From Rubrivivax sp. (GTDB lineage: Bacteria; Pseudomonadota; Gammaproteobacteria; Burkholderiales; Burkholderiaceae_C): a DNA stretch of 64,000 nucleotides. This document shows positions 53,575 to 62,925 of this stretch, one piece after another. The DNA lies in assembly GCA_027491255.1 (NCBI GenBank), contig JAIXWM010000008.1, positions 1-64,000 of the forward strand. Direction: 5' to 3'. How positions within the stretch are numbered: position 1 is the stretch's first letter; every line of letters begins with the position of its first letter. The notes beneath the pieces are model-generated. The model searched no databases and was not told the DNA's origin. It saw only the letters and a list, made by a program, of their open reading frames with translations. Position numbers and translations under genes: made by a program.

Positions 53575-54690
53575 TCAGGACTTTGGGAGCGAGCCCGCGA
53601 CGCCGATACCCAGCGCATCGCGAGCGATCGCGAAGTGGTAGGCGAACAGGTGCAGCGCCACGGTGGACACCAGGGCCGCCAGTTCCGGGCGGACCGGTGG
53701 TACGCGCACCGTGTGCTGCGCCCGCGATTCGATCTCTGGCAGATCCTGCGCCACCACGGCCAGGGTCCAGGCACCCACAGCCTGAGAGACCAGGACGGTG
53801 TCCAGTGCCCGCTCATGGCTGGCCGGGTCGGTGGCCACCAGGACCATGGGCTCGCCCGCCTTCTGTGAGCGGTAGTGGTGGTACTCCTCCAGCGGTACTG
53901 CAATCGCATGGATCGGCGACAGTTCCTTGACCTTGGCGGCCCCGAAAGCAGCGGCTGCACCGTTCGGCCCCAGTCCCGAGAAGAGCAGCAGCGGAGCAGC
54001 GGCGACTTCGCTGGCGATGGCCGACATCCGTACATCCAGCGCAGGCGCGAGCGCATCCACCATCGCCGCCATCCCGTCCAGCTCCGCCCCCAGGGCATCA
54101 GCCTGGGCGTTGCCGGCAAACGCCTGGGCGAGCCGGATCAGCAGAGCCATCGTCGCGGTGCTCGACTGGGTCGGCCAACCCTTGCGGGAGGCGTGCACCC
54201 GCAGTGCGGCATCGCTTTGCGTCAGCACCAGGCTGTCCGGGGTGTTGGAGATGCCCAGCGTCATGGCGCCTCGCTGCCGCGCCGCGCGCAGTGCTGCCAG
54301 CACCGCGGGCGTCGACCCCCCAGAGCTGATGCCGACCACCAGCGTGTGGGCGTCGGCGACCGCCGCTCCGTAGCACGCGTAGTCCAGGGCCTGGGCTGCG
54401 ATCAGAGGTGTGCCCGCCAGCGACTGCCACGCATGCGCGACGCCGGTGCCGACGTGCCAGGAGTCACCGCAGCCGGCCACCACCACTCGCCTGATCGGGC
54501 GCGCGCGCATCATTCGAGCGACATCGCCGATGGCCTCAGCCTCCGCTGACAGCGTGGCGGCCATGGCCGAGCCCTGCGCCATCATCTCGGCGCGCGTACG
54601 GGCCACGCGCGCCAGTCGGTGCGGATCACCGGCGAGGTCTTTGGACGGCTCGGCCGTCAGGGCGCGCAGGCGTTCGGAATAGTCGGTCAT
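53575..54690 (-). CDS. SIS-domain protein, copy 1 (AgaS/FrlB/GlmS-C type)
   Basis: 371 residues with two SIS domains. VVVAGCGDSWHVGTGVAHAW and LVVGISSGGSTPAVLAAL bind the sugar phosphate. PLEEYHHYRSQKAGEPM carries the Glu/His element used for isomerisation or deglycation by GlmS, AgaS and FrlB. A phosphosugar isomerase, deaminase or deglycase role is expected. Confidence 0.85.
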   Translation of the reverse strand: MTDYSERLRALTAEPSKDLAGDPHRLARVARTRAEMMAQGSAMAATLSAEAEAIGDVARMMRARPIRRVVVAGCGDSWHVGTGVAHAWQSLAGTPLIAAQALDYACYGAAVADAHTLVVGISSGGSTPAVLAALRAARQRGAMTLGISNTPDSLVLTQSDAALRVHASRKGWPTQSSTATMALLIRLAQAFAGNAQADALGAELDGMAAMVDALAPALDVRMSAIASEVAAAPLLLFSGLGPNGAAAAFGAAKVKELSPIHAIAVPLEEYHHYRSQKAGEPMVLVATDPASHERALDTVLVSQAVGAWTLAVVAQDLPEIESRAQHTVRVPPVRPELAALVSTVALHLFAYHFAIARDALGIGVAGSLPKS

Positions 54691-54720
54691 GACGGCGATC
54701 AGGTCCAGGTCGGCGGCGGT

Positions 54721-55602
54721 TCAGTGCCCGAGGCGATCGAGGCCGACTGTCTTGGCGATCAACAACATCGCCACAAACGACAGCATGATCTCCAGGGCGG
54801 AGATGGCCGCGATCACGGGGGAGCTTTCGAACTGCACCAGATAGTAAAGCTCGACCGGCAGGGGTCGCCCGCGCACGTCGGAAGTGAACAGCGCCACCGT
54901 GACGTTGTCGAAGGCCTCGATGAAGGTGAAGGCCGCCGCGGCCAGCAATGCAGGTGCCAGTTGGGGAAGGGTGACGCGCACGAAGGTCTCCAGGGCGCCG
55001 GCTCCCAGGTTGGCACTGGCCTCATCGAGCCGGGCGTCCAGCCCGGCCATGCGAGCCATCGTGATGCGAATCACGAACGGCAGACAGAACACCGACAGGC
55101 TCAGCACCAGCATCGTGTTGGATGCGCGAAATGAAATGTAGGCGCCGAAGAACAGGCTGGCGATGCCGATGACCATGCCCGGCATCATCTGCGGCGACAA
55201 CAGGAAGGCATTGACTCCCGCCTTGCCCCGAAAAGTCCCTCTCACGCTGGCAAATGCGGCGGGAACGCCGATCGCCAGACAGATCACCATCACCCAGAGC
55301 GCGGTGCGCAGGCTGACGAGCACCGAGTCCATCAACTGTCGGTTGTCCAGCACCGCCTGGTACCAGCGCAGCGTGAATCCGGACGGCGGGAACGAGACGT
55401 AGGCACGCGGCTCGAAGGAGATGGCAATGACGATGATGCTGGGCGCTACCAGCAGCAGCACCGACAGCGCCGTCACGGCGATCAGCAGCGCCTTGCCCAG
55501 GCGATCGGCCAGGGACAGAGCTCGGCGCGAAGCGGCCTTTGGCGCAGGCTTCTCGGTCAGGAGCCCGGACCGGGCGTCGCGTGATGGCTGTTCGGCGTTC
55601 AC
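54721..55602 (-). CDS. ABC transporter permease, PotC type
   Basis: 293 residues, six helices. The EAA loop reads LDEASANLGAGALETFVRVTLPQLAPALL. AISFEPRAYVSFPPSGFTLRW is typical of spermidine/putrescine-type permeases. A 4-nt overlap with the upstream permease gene shows coupling. Confidence 0.9.
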   Translation of the reverse strand: MNAEQPSRDARSGLLTEKPAPKAASRRALSLADRLGKALLIAVTALSVLLLVAPSIIVIAISFEPRAYVSFPPSGFTLRWYQAVLDNRQLMDSVLVSLRTALWVMVICLAIGVPAAFASVRGTFRGKAGVNAFLLSPQMMPGMVIGIASLFFGAYISFRASNTMLVLSLSVFCLPFVIRITMARMAGLDARLDEASANLGAGALETFVRVTLPQLAPALLAAAAFTFIEAFDNVTVALFTSDVRGRPLPVELYYLVQFESSPVIAAISALEIMLSFVAMLLIAKTVGLDRLGH

Positions 55603-56510
55603 CGGCGCACCTCGCTCCAGCGCGTGAGGCGAGCCCCTGCGGCAACGATCATGAACACGATCGCGAAGCAGGTTCCCAGCAGCAAAGTCGCAAGCACGGC
55701 ACCCCGGTTCCAGTCCAGCACCACGATGGTCTGCTCGTAGACCTGGACCGCCAGGGTTGAGTAGCTGCCGCCGCCGAGCAGCTGCGGCACGATGAAATTC
55801 GTGTAGGAGACGGCAAACACCAGGGCGAGGCCGGCGACGATCGCTGGCATGCTCATCGGCACCGTGATGCGGAAGAACGTGCCGATCCGGCTCGCCCCCA
55901 GGTTCAGCGACGCCTCCTCCAGCCGCCGGTCACGCTCCGACAGGACCGCAAGCAGGGGCAGGATCATGAAGGGCAGGTGAATCTGGGTCATTCCGATCAG
56001 CACCGCCAGGTCCGTGTTGAGCAGGCGCAGCGGCTCGTCGATGATGCCTGTCGACATCAGGGCCTGGTTGACGATGCCGCGCCGCCCCCCGAGTATGACC
56101 AGCCAGGCATAGGCACGCACCAGCGCACTGGTCAGCAGGGGTGAGACGATGGCCACCAGCAAGAGGGTGCGCCAGATCCCGCGAAGCTCGCCATACACAT
56201 AGGCCACCGGGTAGGCCAGCAGCAGCGTCAGCAGCGTGGAGACGGTGGCCACCCAGAAACTTCGCCACATCAAGCGCCACACCAGCGGGTCGTTCAGCGC
56301 CGCCATCATGGGTTGCAGCGTGAAGCTGTCCGAGACGATGCGCCCCCGCTCGATGGTCACGAAGCCGAACAGCAGCAGCGTTCCGATGGGCAGTACCATG
56401 AAGACCACGAGGTACAGGACCGCGGGCAGCGCCGGCGCCAGGCCGCTGCTCGTCAGCGGGTACAACCACCACCGGCGCGGTGCCGGCCCGGTCCGGGGTT
56501 CAGTGGCCAT
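55599..56510 (-). CDS. ABC transporter permease, PotB type
   Basis: 303 residues. The EAA loop is LEEASLNLGASRIGTFFRITVPMSMPAI, and RAYAWLVILGGRRGIVNQAL is the typical PotB segment. Its start overlaps the ATPase gene by 11 nt. It forms the heteromeric channel with the downstream PotC-type permease. Confidence 0.91.
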   Translation of the reverse strand: MATEPRTGPAPRRWWLYPLTSSGLAPALPAVLYLVVFMVLPIGTLLLFGFVTIERGRIVSDSFTLQPMMAALNDPLVWRLMWRSFWVATVSTLLTLLLAYPVAYVYGELRGIWRTLLLVAIVSPLLTSALVRAYAWLVILGGRRGIVNQALMSTGIIDEPLRLLNTDLAVLIGMTQIHLPFMILPLLAVLSERDRRLEEASLNLGASRIGTFFRITVPMSMPAIVAGLALVFAVSYTNFIVPQLLGGGSYSTLAVQVYEQTIVVLDWNRGAVLATLLLGTCFAIVFMIVAAGARLTRWSEVRR

Positions 56511-57573
56511 GGGCGCGTGATCCTGCCAACACGACCGCCGCCTGAGGGTCGCTGATCACCGCGCGAACCGGCGTCCCGGCAGGTATGGTGCCCAGGCCGA
56601 AATGCCGGGGCACCATGGCGCGCAGGGGTTGTGCCATCCCGCAGTCGATCTCGTATTCGACCGTCGGCCCGATGGACGTCGCAAAGGCGATCGTGCCGGG
56701 CCAGCCCGGCCCGGACCCGGTCTCAATGGAGATGTTCTCGGGCCGCACCACCAAGGTCACTTCGCCCTCGGCGACGCGGCTGGCGATCGGTTGCGGGCCG
56801 ACAAAGAATCCCTTCTCGCAACGACCGGGAATCAGGTTGGCCCGACCGATGAAATCGGCCACGTAGGCGCTTGTGGGCCGATCGTAGATTTCCAGCGGAG
56901 GGCCGAACTGCTCGATGGCTCCGCGGGCCATGACGGCAACGTTGTCCGACAGGGTCATCGCTTCGAGCTGGTCATGCGTCACGAAGATCGACGTGATGCC
57001 CAGACGCTCGATCAACTTGCGCAGCTCGATCTGCATCGTGTGCCGCAGCTGGGCGTCGAGCGCATTGAAAGGCTCATCGAGCAGCAGGACCGCGGGCTCG
57101 AGCACCAGAGCCCTTGCGATCGCCACGCGCTGCTGTTGTCCCCCCGACAGCTGAGAGGGATACCTTGCCGCCAGCGCCTGCAAATTCACCAGTTCGAGCG
57201 CGTGCGCGAGCTTGCGCGCGATCTCGGCAGCCGGACGGCGCCGCACCCGCAGGCCATAAGCCACGTTGTCGGCCACGTTCAGGTGCGGGAACAGGGCGTA
57301 GTGCTGAAACACGTAGCCGACCTGGCGTTGGTTGGGCGCCAAGGCCGTGATCTCTCGACCGTCGACGCAGATGCTTCCCGCATCGGGCTCGACAAATCCG
57401 GCGATCGACCGCAGCAAGGTCGTCTTGCCGCACCCTGAAGGGCCGAGAAGCGTCAGCACCGTGCCTTTGGGCACGCTCAGGCTGCAGTGGTCCAGCACCT
57501 GTTGGCTGCCGAAGCGCTTGGACACCCGGTCGATCACGAGGTAATCCATGGGGTCCTTGTCTGGAGCGTTCAT
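56500..57573 (-). CDS. ABC transporter ATP-binding protein, PotA type
   Basis: 357 residues. Walker A GPSGCGKTT is at about 42-50, followed by LSGGQQQRVAIARAL and VLLLDEPFNALD. The C-terminal TOBE domain is shorter than in MalK. It overlaps the PfkB-2 gene by 4 nt. Confidence 0.93.
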   Translation of the reverse strand: MNAPDKDPMDYLVIDRVSKRFGSQQVLDHCSLSVPKGTVLTLLGPSGCGKTTLLRSIAGFVEPDAGSICVDGREITALAPNQRQVGYVFQHYALFPHLNVADNVAYGLRVRRRPAAEIARKLAHALELVNLQALAARYPSQLSGGQQQRVAIARALVLEPAVLLLDEPFNALDAQLRHTMQIELRKLIERLGITSIFVTHDQLEAMTLSDNVAVMARGAIEQFGPPLEIYDRPTSAYVADFIGRANLIPGRCEKGFFVGPQPIASRVAEGEVTLVVRPENISIETGSGPGWPGTIAFATSIGPTVEYEIDCGMAQPLRAMVPRHFGLGTIPAGTPVRAVISDPQAAVVLAGSRAHGH

Positions 57574-58448
57574 GGCAATTGCGTCGGCGAGTCAATGACG
57601 AGGCCCAGGCCTGCCGGTCCGGTGCCGGTCGTGGCCAGTGCACCGATTGCAAGCGCGGCCCGTGCGGCGGCCAGGAAATCACGGTTGGTCGACCAGTGCG
57701 TGGCCAGCGCACCCACTGTCGCGTCACCGGCGCCCGTCGGGTCGACCACCGCAGCGGGCGGTGCCGGGATGCAGGCGCCTTGCACTGCATGCGCCGCGAT
57801 GGCCATCGCGCCCTGCGCTCCCCTTTTCTGCAGGATGTGGACGCCCCGCCCGGCCAGGCAGGTCGCCGCGGCGTCATCGTCGTGTTTCGGCAGCAGCTGA
57901 CGGGTCTCCTCCCGGCTCGGCGCAAAGATCGCGAGTCGGCCGATGAGTTTCATCATCCATTGCGGGTCGCCCGACACGAACGCTTCGCTGGTGTCAGCCA
58001 CCACCGGCACGCCGGCGTCAGCCGCTCGCGCCATGAGCGTGGACAACGTGTCGATGGGCATGGGGCAGGCTACGACGATGTCGGTGTGGCTCAAGTCGTG
58101 GGCAGTCACCGGCGCCAGCTCGCGCGTGCGCTCCCACCACAGGGCATCGCGGAAGTGCGAGGACGTCCGCCGCCCGTCGCCGTGGTGCCGCAAGGTCGCC
58201 CTGCGGGTGAGACCGGTTCTCTGTTGCACCCGCGACACGTCGATTCCCAGCGCGTCCAGTGCCGGCAGCCACTGGGGCGGATAGTCATCGCCGACGCATG
58301 CCTCCACCGACACGTCGCCTCCAGCAAGGCGGGCTCCAAGCGCCGCGTACAGGGCCGCACCCCCGGGCACTCGCTGCGAGACGGTGCCTTCGACCTGCAG
58401 GGTGTCGATCGACAGGTATCCCACGACCCGGACCCGCGCTTGGCGCAT
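57570..58448 (-). CDS. PfkB/ribokinase family carbohydrate kinase, copy 2
   Basis: 292 residues. VVDPTGAGDATVGALATHW contains the signature with catalytic Asp242, and VPGGAALYAALGARLAGG the N-terminal substrate loop. It is shorter than copy 1 and diverged from it, but shares ALGID-type spacing and the PPQWLP/PLQWLD segment, so the two are related paralogues. It starts where the SIS-2 gene ends. Confidence 0.9.
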   Translation of the reverse strand: MRQARVRVVGYLSIDTLQVEGTVSQRVPGGAALYAALGARLAGGDVSVEACVGDDYPPQWLPALDALGIDVSRVQQRTGLTRRATLRHHGDGRRTSSHFRDALWWERTRELAPVTAHDLSHTDIVVACPMPIDTLSTLMARAADAGVPVVADTSEAFVSGDPQWMMKLIGRLAIFAPSREETRQLLPKHDDDAAATCLAGRGVHILQKRGAQGAMAIAAHAVQGACIPAPPAAVVDPTGAGDATVGALATHWSTNRDFLAAARAALAIGALATTGTGPAGLGLVIDSPTQLP

Positions 58449-59548
58449 CAGGCGCCGGTACCCAGGAGCGAGCGGCGTGTCAGCATCCGGCTGACTCGAA
58501 ACCGTGTGGCATCCGATTTCAGATGGATGCGGGTATCAGGGTCGAGCCCGCAGCGGCGTGCCAGGCTGGCGGCAAGCAATTGCAGCGGAATGGCCGTGGC
58601 AAGAGGGGCCACCGTGGCGTCGTCTGCCGGCAGCGTGATGCGGTGGCGCGCGCGGGGCACCGGGCTGTCGGGGGTGTCCACCGCGAGCGTCGCTACACCG
58701 AGTTCGGCCAGTACGCTGCAGGCCTCATCGGCATAAGCGGCCAAGCCCGGATCGGCGGCGACCATCACCACCAGATCGGATGGCGGCATCGACCAGTACT
58801 GACTGTGCGCGAACTCTTCCAAGTCGGCGCTCCAGGCCGGGATGCGGGTCAACTCCACCAGTTTCGCGGCGCCATAGGCCACCGTGCCCCGATCGGCCCC
58901 AGCAGACAGCAAGCGCACACCGCTGGGCATTGGGATGTCGGGCAACACCTGCTCGGACTTGGCCATCGCGATGCGCTGCGCCGCGAGCACCCGGTCCATG
59001 CCGGGCGCCGAGGGCCGGCCGGCAGCGCCAGCCGCCAGCATCATCAGCGCCAGCACGGTTGCAGAGTAACTGGACGTGCCGCAGAGGAACGGTGCGATGT
59101 CGGCGATCTCCAGGGACAGGCGCGCCACCGCCAATCCCCCGAGACGGCCGCCATCCGCGCTGTTGACCAGCGCCACCACGGGCGTGCCGGCGGTCTGCGC
59201 GGCCGTCGCAGCCTCGACCGTCCGGTCGACATTGCCGGACATGGAAATGGCGATGACACGGTCCGCCGGGCTCAGCCGCGGCGCGCTCAGCACCATGTCC
59301 AGAGCGCTGGTCGGTCGCCAGTCCAGTCCCAGGCGCTCCGCGAAGGCCTGGGCGGCGATGGCGGCGAAGTAGCCGTCTCCGCAGCCGGTCACGTAGATCC
59401 GGCCGTGGGGGCCGGGCCGCAAGCGCTGCTGCCCTGTCGCGAAGAACACATCGCTGCGCGAGGCCAGGGCTGCGAGCACCTCCGGCTGGCGGTCGATGTC
59501 CCGCTGCAGTGGCGAACTGGCGGACGCGCTCGGGTTCAAGGCGGTCAA
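58448..59548 (-). CDS. SIS-domain protein, copy 2
   Basis: 366 residues. IYVTGCGDGYFAAIAAQAFAE and VIAISMSGNVDRTVEAATAA are the SIS phosphosugar motifs. DLEEFAHSQYWSM corresponds to the LEEYHHYR element of copy 1. It is diverged from copy 1, so two related chemistries are likely. Its ATG overlaps the stop of the binding-protein gene (ATGA). Confidence 0.85.
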   Translation of the reverse strand: MTALNPSASASSPLQRDIDRQPEVLAALASRSDVFFATGQQRLRPGPHGRIYVTGCGDGYFAAIAAQAFAERLGLDWRPTSALDMVLSAPRLSPADRVIAISMSGNVDRTVEAATAAQTAGTPVVALVNSADGGRLGGLAVARLSLEIADIAPFLCGTSSYSATVLALMMLAAGAAGRPSAPGMDRVLAAQRIAMAKSEQVLPDIPMPSGVRLLSAGADRGTVAYGAAKLVELTRIPAWSADLEEFAHSQYWSMPPSDLVVMVAADPGLAAYADEACSVLAELGVATLAVDTPDSPVPRARHRITLPADDATVAPLATAIPLQLLAASLARRCGLDPDTRIHLKSDATRFRVSRMLTRRSLLGTGA

Positions 59549-60594
59549 CTCGCGAAGAACCGATCGAACTGTTCAACGAGCCGGCCGCGCACTGGAGCAA
59601 TCTTGGACCAATCCACCGATTGCAGTCGCAACACCTCGGCCGGCGTGGACGGCGTGTACGCGCGTGCGGCCTCCGGGATGGCGATGCCCTTGACGGTCGG
59701 GCCGAAGTAGTAAGGCGCCCTGGCGGCCATGGTCTGGTACTCGGGCGACAGAAGCTCGTTCATCCACTCATTGACCAGCTCGGGATGCCGCGTCCTGCTG
59801 ATGGCCGACATGAACGAGATGATGGCCACCGGACCAGGGTCGGGCTGCACGAACTTGATCGGCAGTCCTTTCTGCGCGGCACCTGCGGCATCGTTGTTCC
59901 ACAAGGGCGCGATGGCGATTTCCTCGCGCTCGAGCATCTGCAGCAACTGCGTCGGGGACCGTCCCACCAGCGGTTTGAGTTCCCGCAGCTTCGCCCAGCC
60001 GGGCTCCAGGTTGTCTTCCGATCCGCCGAACACCTTGGCGGCAATCACCAGGGCCCCCAAGCCGAGGTTGGACGACGCGCGTGGGATGGCGACCTTGCCG
60101 CTGTACTCCGGCTTCCAGAGGTCGGTCCAGGCTTTCGGCGGCGTCTTGACCATCTTTTCGTTGTAGGCGATGCCGATCAGCGAGTAGCTCACGGGCACGC
60201 CATAGCCCTGGCTCTTCTGCAGGAATTCAGGAAACACGTTCACGCTGTTGGGCACCAGCCTGGGGTCGAGCTTCTGGATGTAAGCCTCGCGGATGCCGAT
60301 CAGGTGCGGCGGTTCGCCATTGGGCATGGCGTCGTACGGCGAAAAACCCTGTGCCGCCTTGATCTGCGCCACGATGTCCTGGCTTTCGCTGGGGACGAGC
60401 CGGATCTTCAGCCCCGGGCGGCGTGCTTCGATGCGCCTGGCGAGCCACTGGTGGGGCTCCTGCAAGGCGCCGGCGAAACTCACGATCACCAGTTCGCGGC
60501 TGTCCTGCGCGCGTACCAGGGTCGGCCCGAGGGCGCCCATGGCAACGCCCGCTGCGCCCTTGATGAAGCTGCGACGAATGAACGGCTTTGACAT
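59545..60594 (-). CDS. ABC transporter substrate-binding protein, PotD/family-1 type, copy B
   Basis: 349 residues with a Tat-like signal (RRSFIKGAAGVAMGALGPTLVRA). LVIVSFAGALQEPHQWLARRIEARRPGLKIRLVPSES and VPVSYSLIGIAYNEKMVKTPPKAWTDLWKPEYSGKVAIPRASS are typical of the extracellular solute-binding family 1/PotD group. It lies 27 nt downstream of its close paralogue, copy A. Confidence 0.92.
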   Translation of the reverse strand: MSKPFIRRSFIKGAAGVAMGALGPTLVRAQDSRELVIVSFAGALQEPHQWLARRIEARRPGLKIRLVPSESQDIVAQIKAAQGFSPYDAMPNGEPPHLIGIREAYIQKLDPRLVPNSVNVFPEFLQKSQGYGVPVSYSLIGIAYNEKMVKTPPKAWTDLWKPEYSGKVAIPRASSNLGLGALVIAAKVFGGSEDNLEPGWAKLRELKPLVGRSPTQLLQMLEREEIAIAPLWNNDAAGAAQKGLPIKFVQPDPGPVAIISFMSAISRTRHPELVNEWMNELLSPEYQTMAARAPYYFGPTVKGIAIPEAARAYTPSTPAEVLRLQSVDWSKIAPVRGRLVEQFDRFFAS

Positions 60595-60621
60595 GAGGAA
60601 TCTCCTTTGGGATGGCCGCGT

Positions 60622-61668
60622 CTACATGGCGAAAGTGCGATCAAAACGCTCCACGAGCTGGCCGCGCACGGGCACGATCCTGGTCCAGTCGATCGTCTGC
60701 AGCGCAAGCACCTCCTCGGGCGTGGAAGGCGTGAAGGCACGAGCGTCGGCTGGCACGCTGACACCGCGAACGGTGGGGCCGAAGTAGTAGGGGGCCCCGG
60801 CGGCGCGTGCCTGGTAGGCCGGGCTGAGGATGCCGTCCAGCCACTCGTCCACGAGGGCCGGGTGGCGTGTCTTGGCGATGGCCGAGAAGAACGAGATGAT
60901 GGCAATGGCGCCGGGGCGGGGCATGACGAAGGCGATCGGCAGGCCTTTGCTCGCGGCGGCGGCGGTGTTGTTGTTCCAAAGCGGTGCCAGCGCAATCTCC
61001 TCGCGCTCGAGCATCTGCGTCAGACTCGCCGGCGATCTCGCGGCCTTGGGGTCCAGCGCCTTCAGGCGGTCCCACCCGACGTCCAGACTGCTCTCGGATC
61101 CCCCATGGGTCTTGGCTGCGATCGCCAGCGTGGCCAGCCCGAGATTCGACGACGTGCGCGCGATACCGACCTTGCCCTTGAATTCCGGCTTCCACAGATC
61201 GGCCCAGCTTTGCGGCGGCGACCTGACCATCTTGCTGTTGTAGGCGATGCCCACGAGGGAATAGGTGGCCGGAACACCATAGCCCTGACTCTTGCGAAGC
61301 AGTTCCGGGTAGACCGAATCCAGGTTCTTCAGCGCCGACGGATTGCGCCGACTCAGATAGCCCTCGTTGATCCCGATCAGGTGCGGAGGCTCGTCATTCG
61401 GCGCCGCGTCATAGGGTGAGAAGCCCTGCGCCGCCTTGATCTGGGCCACCATGTCCTGGCTGTCTGAAGGGACGAGGCGAACCTTCAGGTTGGCATGTCG
61501 CGCTTCCATCTGGTCGGCCAGCCAGCGGTGCGGCTCCGACAGGCGACCCGGGTAGGTGATCACCACCAGTTCCCGGGCTTCTTGCGCGCCCACGATGGTG
61601 GGAACCAAGACGCCGCTGGCGGTTCCCGCCATCGCCTGAACGACTTTTCGTCTGGAAAACTGCGTCAT
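60622..61668 (-). CDS. ABC transporter substrate-binding protein, PotD/family-1 type, copy A
   Basis: 348 residues, first gene of the operon, with a Tat-like N-terminus (SRRKVVQAMAGTASGVLVPTIVGA). It aligns with copy B along its whole length (LSEPHRWLADQMEARHANLKVRLVPSDSQDMVAQIKAAQGFSPYDA, read against the same stretch in B). Two binding proteins for one PotABC channel imply two related ligands or a recent duplication. Confidence 0.92.
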   Translation of the reverse strand: MTQFSRRKVVQAMAGTASGVLVPTIVGAQEARELVVITYPGRLSEPHRWLADQMEARHANLKVRLVPSDSQDMVAQIKAAQGFSPYDAAPNDEPPHLIGINEGYLSRRNPSALKNLDSVYPELLRKSQGYGVPATYSLVGIAYNSKMVRSPPQSWADLWKPEFKGKVGIARTSSNLGLATLAIAAKTHGGSESSLDVGWDRLKALDPKAARSPASLTQMLEREEIALAPLWNNNTAAAASKGLPIAFVMPRPGAIAIISFFSAIAKTRHPALVDEWLDGILSPAYQARAAGAPYYFGPTVRGVSVPADARAFTPSTPEEVLALQTIDWTRIVPVRGQLVERFDRTFAM

Positions 61669-62052
61669 GACGGTCCTCTATCGCTTCTGGATGGACAAAG
61701 GCAAAACTGTGAGAATACTAACAAGAAGTCGTGAACAAGACAACCGGGATCCGGCTCCATCGCAGCACCGTTTCGGACCAGGCCTGGGAGGGTCGGCGGA
61801 ACGACCGGCCATTCGCAGAATTCACGGCTACAAGCGGGCCTCCCTGCCGATCGGACGCGAGACCGACGCCTGGCAAGCCCGCCAAGAAATGTTAGATTTG
61901 TATCAAAGTATCAAACGCTCAGGATGTCACCGTAGTCTTCGGGTCCCGAGGTAAAAGCAAGGATCGTGCCGCCGAGCGTCAAATCCGACAGGGGCGCGTC
62001 TGGGTGGTGCGCGGCGTCCTGCACAGGGGACGTCACGCGTCGCCCGCGGCGC
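61669..62052. promoter_or_regulatory. 384-bp regulatory gap with direct repeat, upstream of the 12-gene operon
   Basis: No gene is visible. The DNA is AT-richer than its surroundings, marking a promoter region. GTATCAAAGTATCAAA at 61900-61915 is a perfect tandem of two 8-mers in an AT-rich patch (61885-61916), a plausible DeoR/GlpR-type operator. On the minus strand TTGTTAGTATTCT near 61720 could be part of the promoter of the operon, but spacing to a -35 box is not convincing. Confidence 0.45.
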
Positions 62053-62790
62053 TCACCTGGCGCCGTTTTCCGTGACCATGGCGTCGAATGCGTCCACCTT
62101 GGCAAACAGCGCGGGTCGCACGCGGTTGAATTTGCTCTCGTCGAAGACCAGGTACTTCTTGCGCGCCACCGCCATCACCTGTTTCTTGACGACTGCCTCA
62201 TGCATGTAGGAGCAGGTCACGCCCCGCTTGATATCCACCCCGCCGGCTGAAATGAATGCCTTGTGGACACCGTAGCGCGAAAGGCCGTCACCGCCCACAC
62301 CGAATACGGCATCGAGACCGGAAAAGGATGAGGACGCGGGATGGTATTGACCCCCGAGGAGGATCATCTGAACCCTCGGCTTTTTCGCCAGCCAGTTGGC
62401 GACATTCAGCGAGTAGCAGATCACCGTCAACGTCAGGTCGTTGGGGATCAGTCGCGCCAGGTTGTCCAGGGTGGTGCCGCAATCGATGAAGATGGTGTCA
62501 TCCGGTTGGATCAGCGCCAGCGCATGCTCGCAGGCGCGTGCCTTGGACTCGGCGTTGCTGCCGGCTTCCTGCTGCAGATCGAATGCAGAGGTCCCCTCGG
62601 GCGAGGCGGCCGGCAGAATGTATCCGCCGTAGTATGAGAAGCGTTCGCCGTGCGCTGCCAGCGTTCGACGCACGGTCATTTCCGACACGCCGAGCAGCGC
62701 GGCTGCGTCGCGCAATCGGAGCACGCCCTTATGGGCCAGGCGCTGCTCGATCAAAGCCAGCCGTTCTGCCTTGCGTGTGCTGGCTTTCAT
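62053..62790 (-). CDS. DeoR/GlpR family transcriptional regulator
   Basis: 245 residues. N-terminal HTH with VLRLRDAAALLGVSEMTVRRTLA at about 23-45, then the sugar-phosphate-binding DeoRC domain (IFIDCGTTLDNLARLIP, ILLGGQYHP, AFISAGGVD, YLVFDESKFNRVRPALF). Such regulators usually respond to a phosphorylated sugar intermediate, which fits the PfkB and SIS genes downstream on the same strand. It is divergent from the amidohydrolase. Confidence 0.92.
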   Translation of the reverse strand: MKASTRKAERLALIEQRLAHKGVLRLRDAAALLGVSEMTVRRTLAAHGERFSYYGGYILPAASPEGTSAFDLQQEAGSNAESKARACEHALALIQPDDTIFIDCGTTLDNLARLIPNDLTLTVICYSLNVANWLAKKPRVQMILLGGQYHPASSSFSGLDAVFGVGGDGLSRYGVHKAFISAGGVDIKRGVTCSYMHEAVVKKQVMAVARKKYLVFDESKFNRVRPALFAKVDAFDAMVTENGAR

Positions 62791-62925
62791 GCGATCGGTC
62801 GGTTCGGAGGCTTGGCGGAAACTGTTTGAATTTTCTCAGATGTGCGGGTGTGGGCCGGACCGGGCAGGCGCTGCGAGCCGGCTGGTTTGGCCGCGCCGAC
62901 ACCTTCGACCCAACGGACTTTCACC

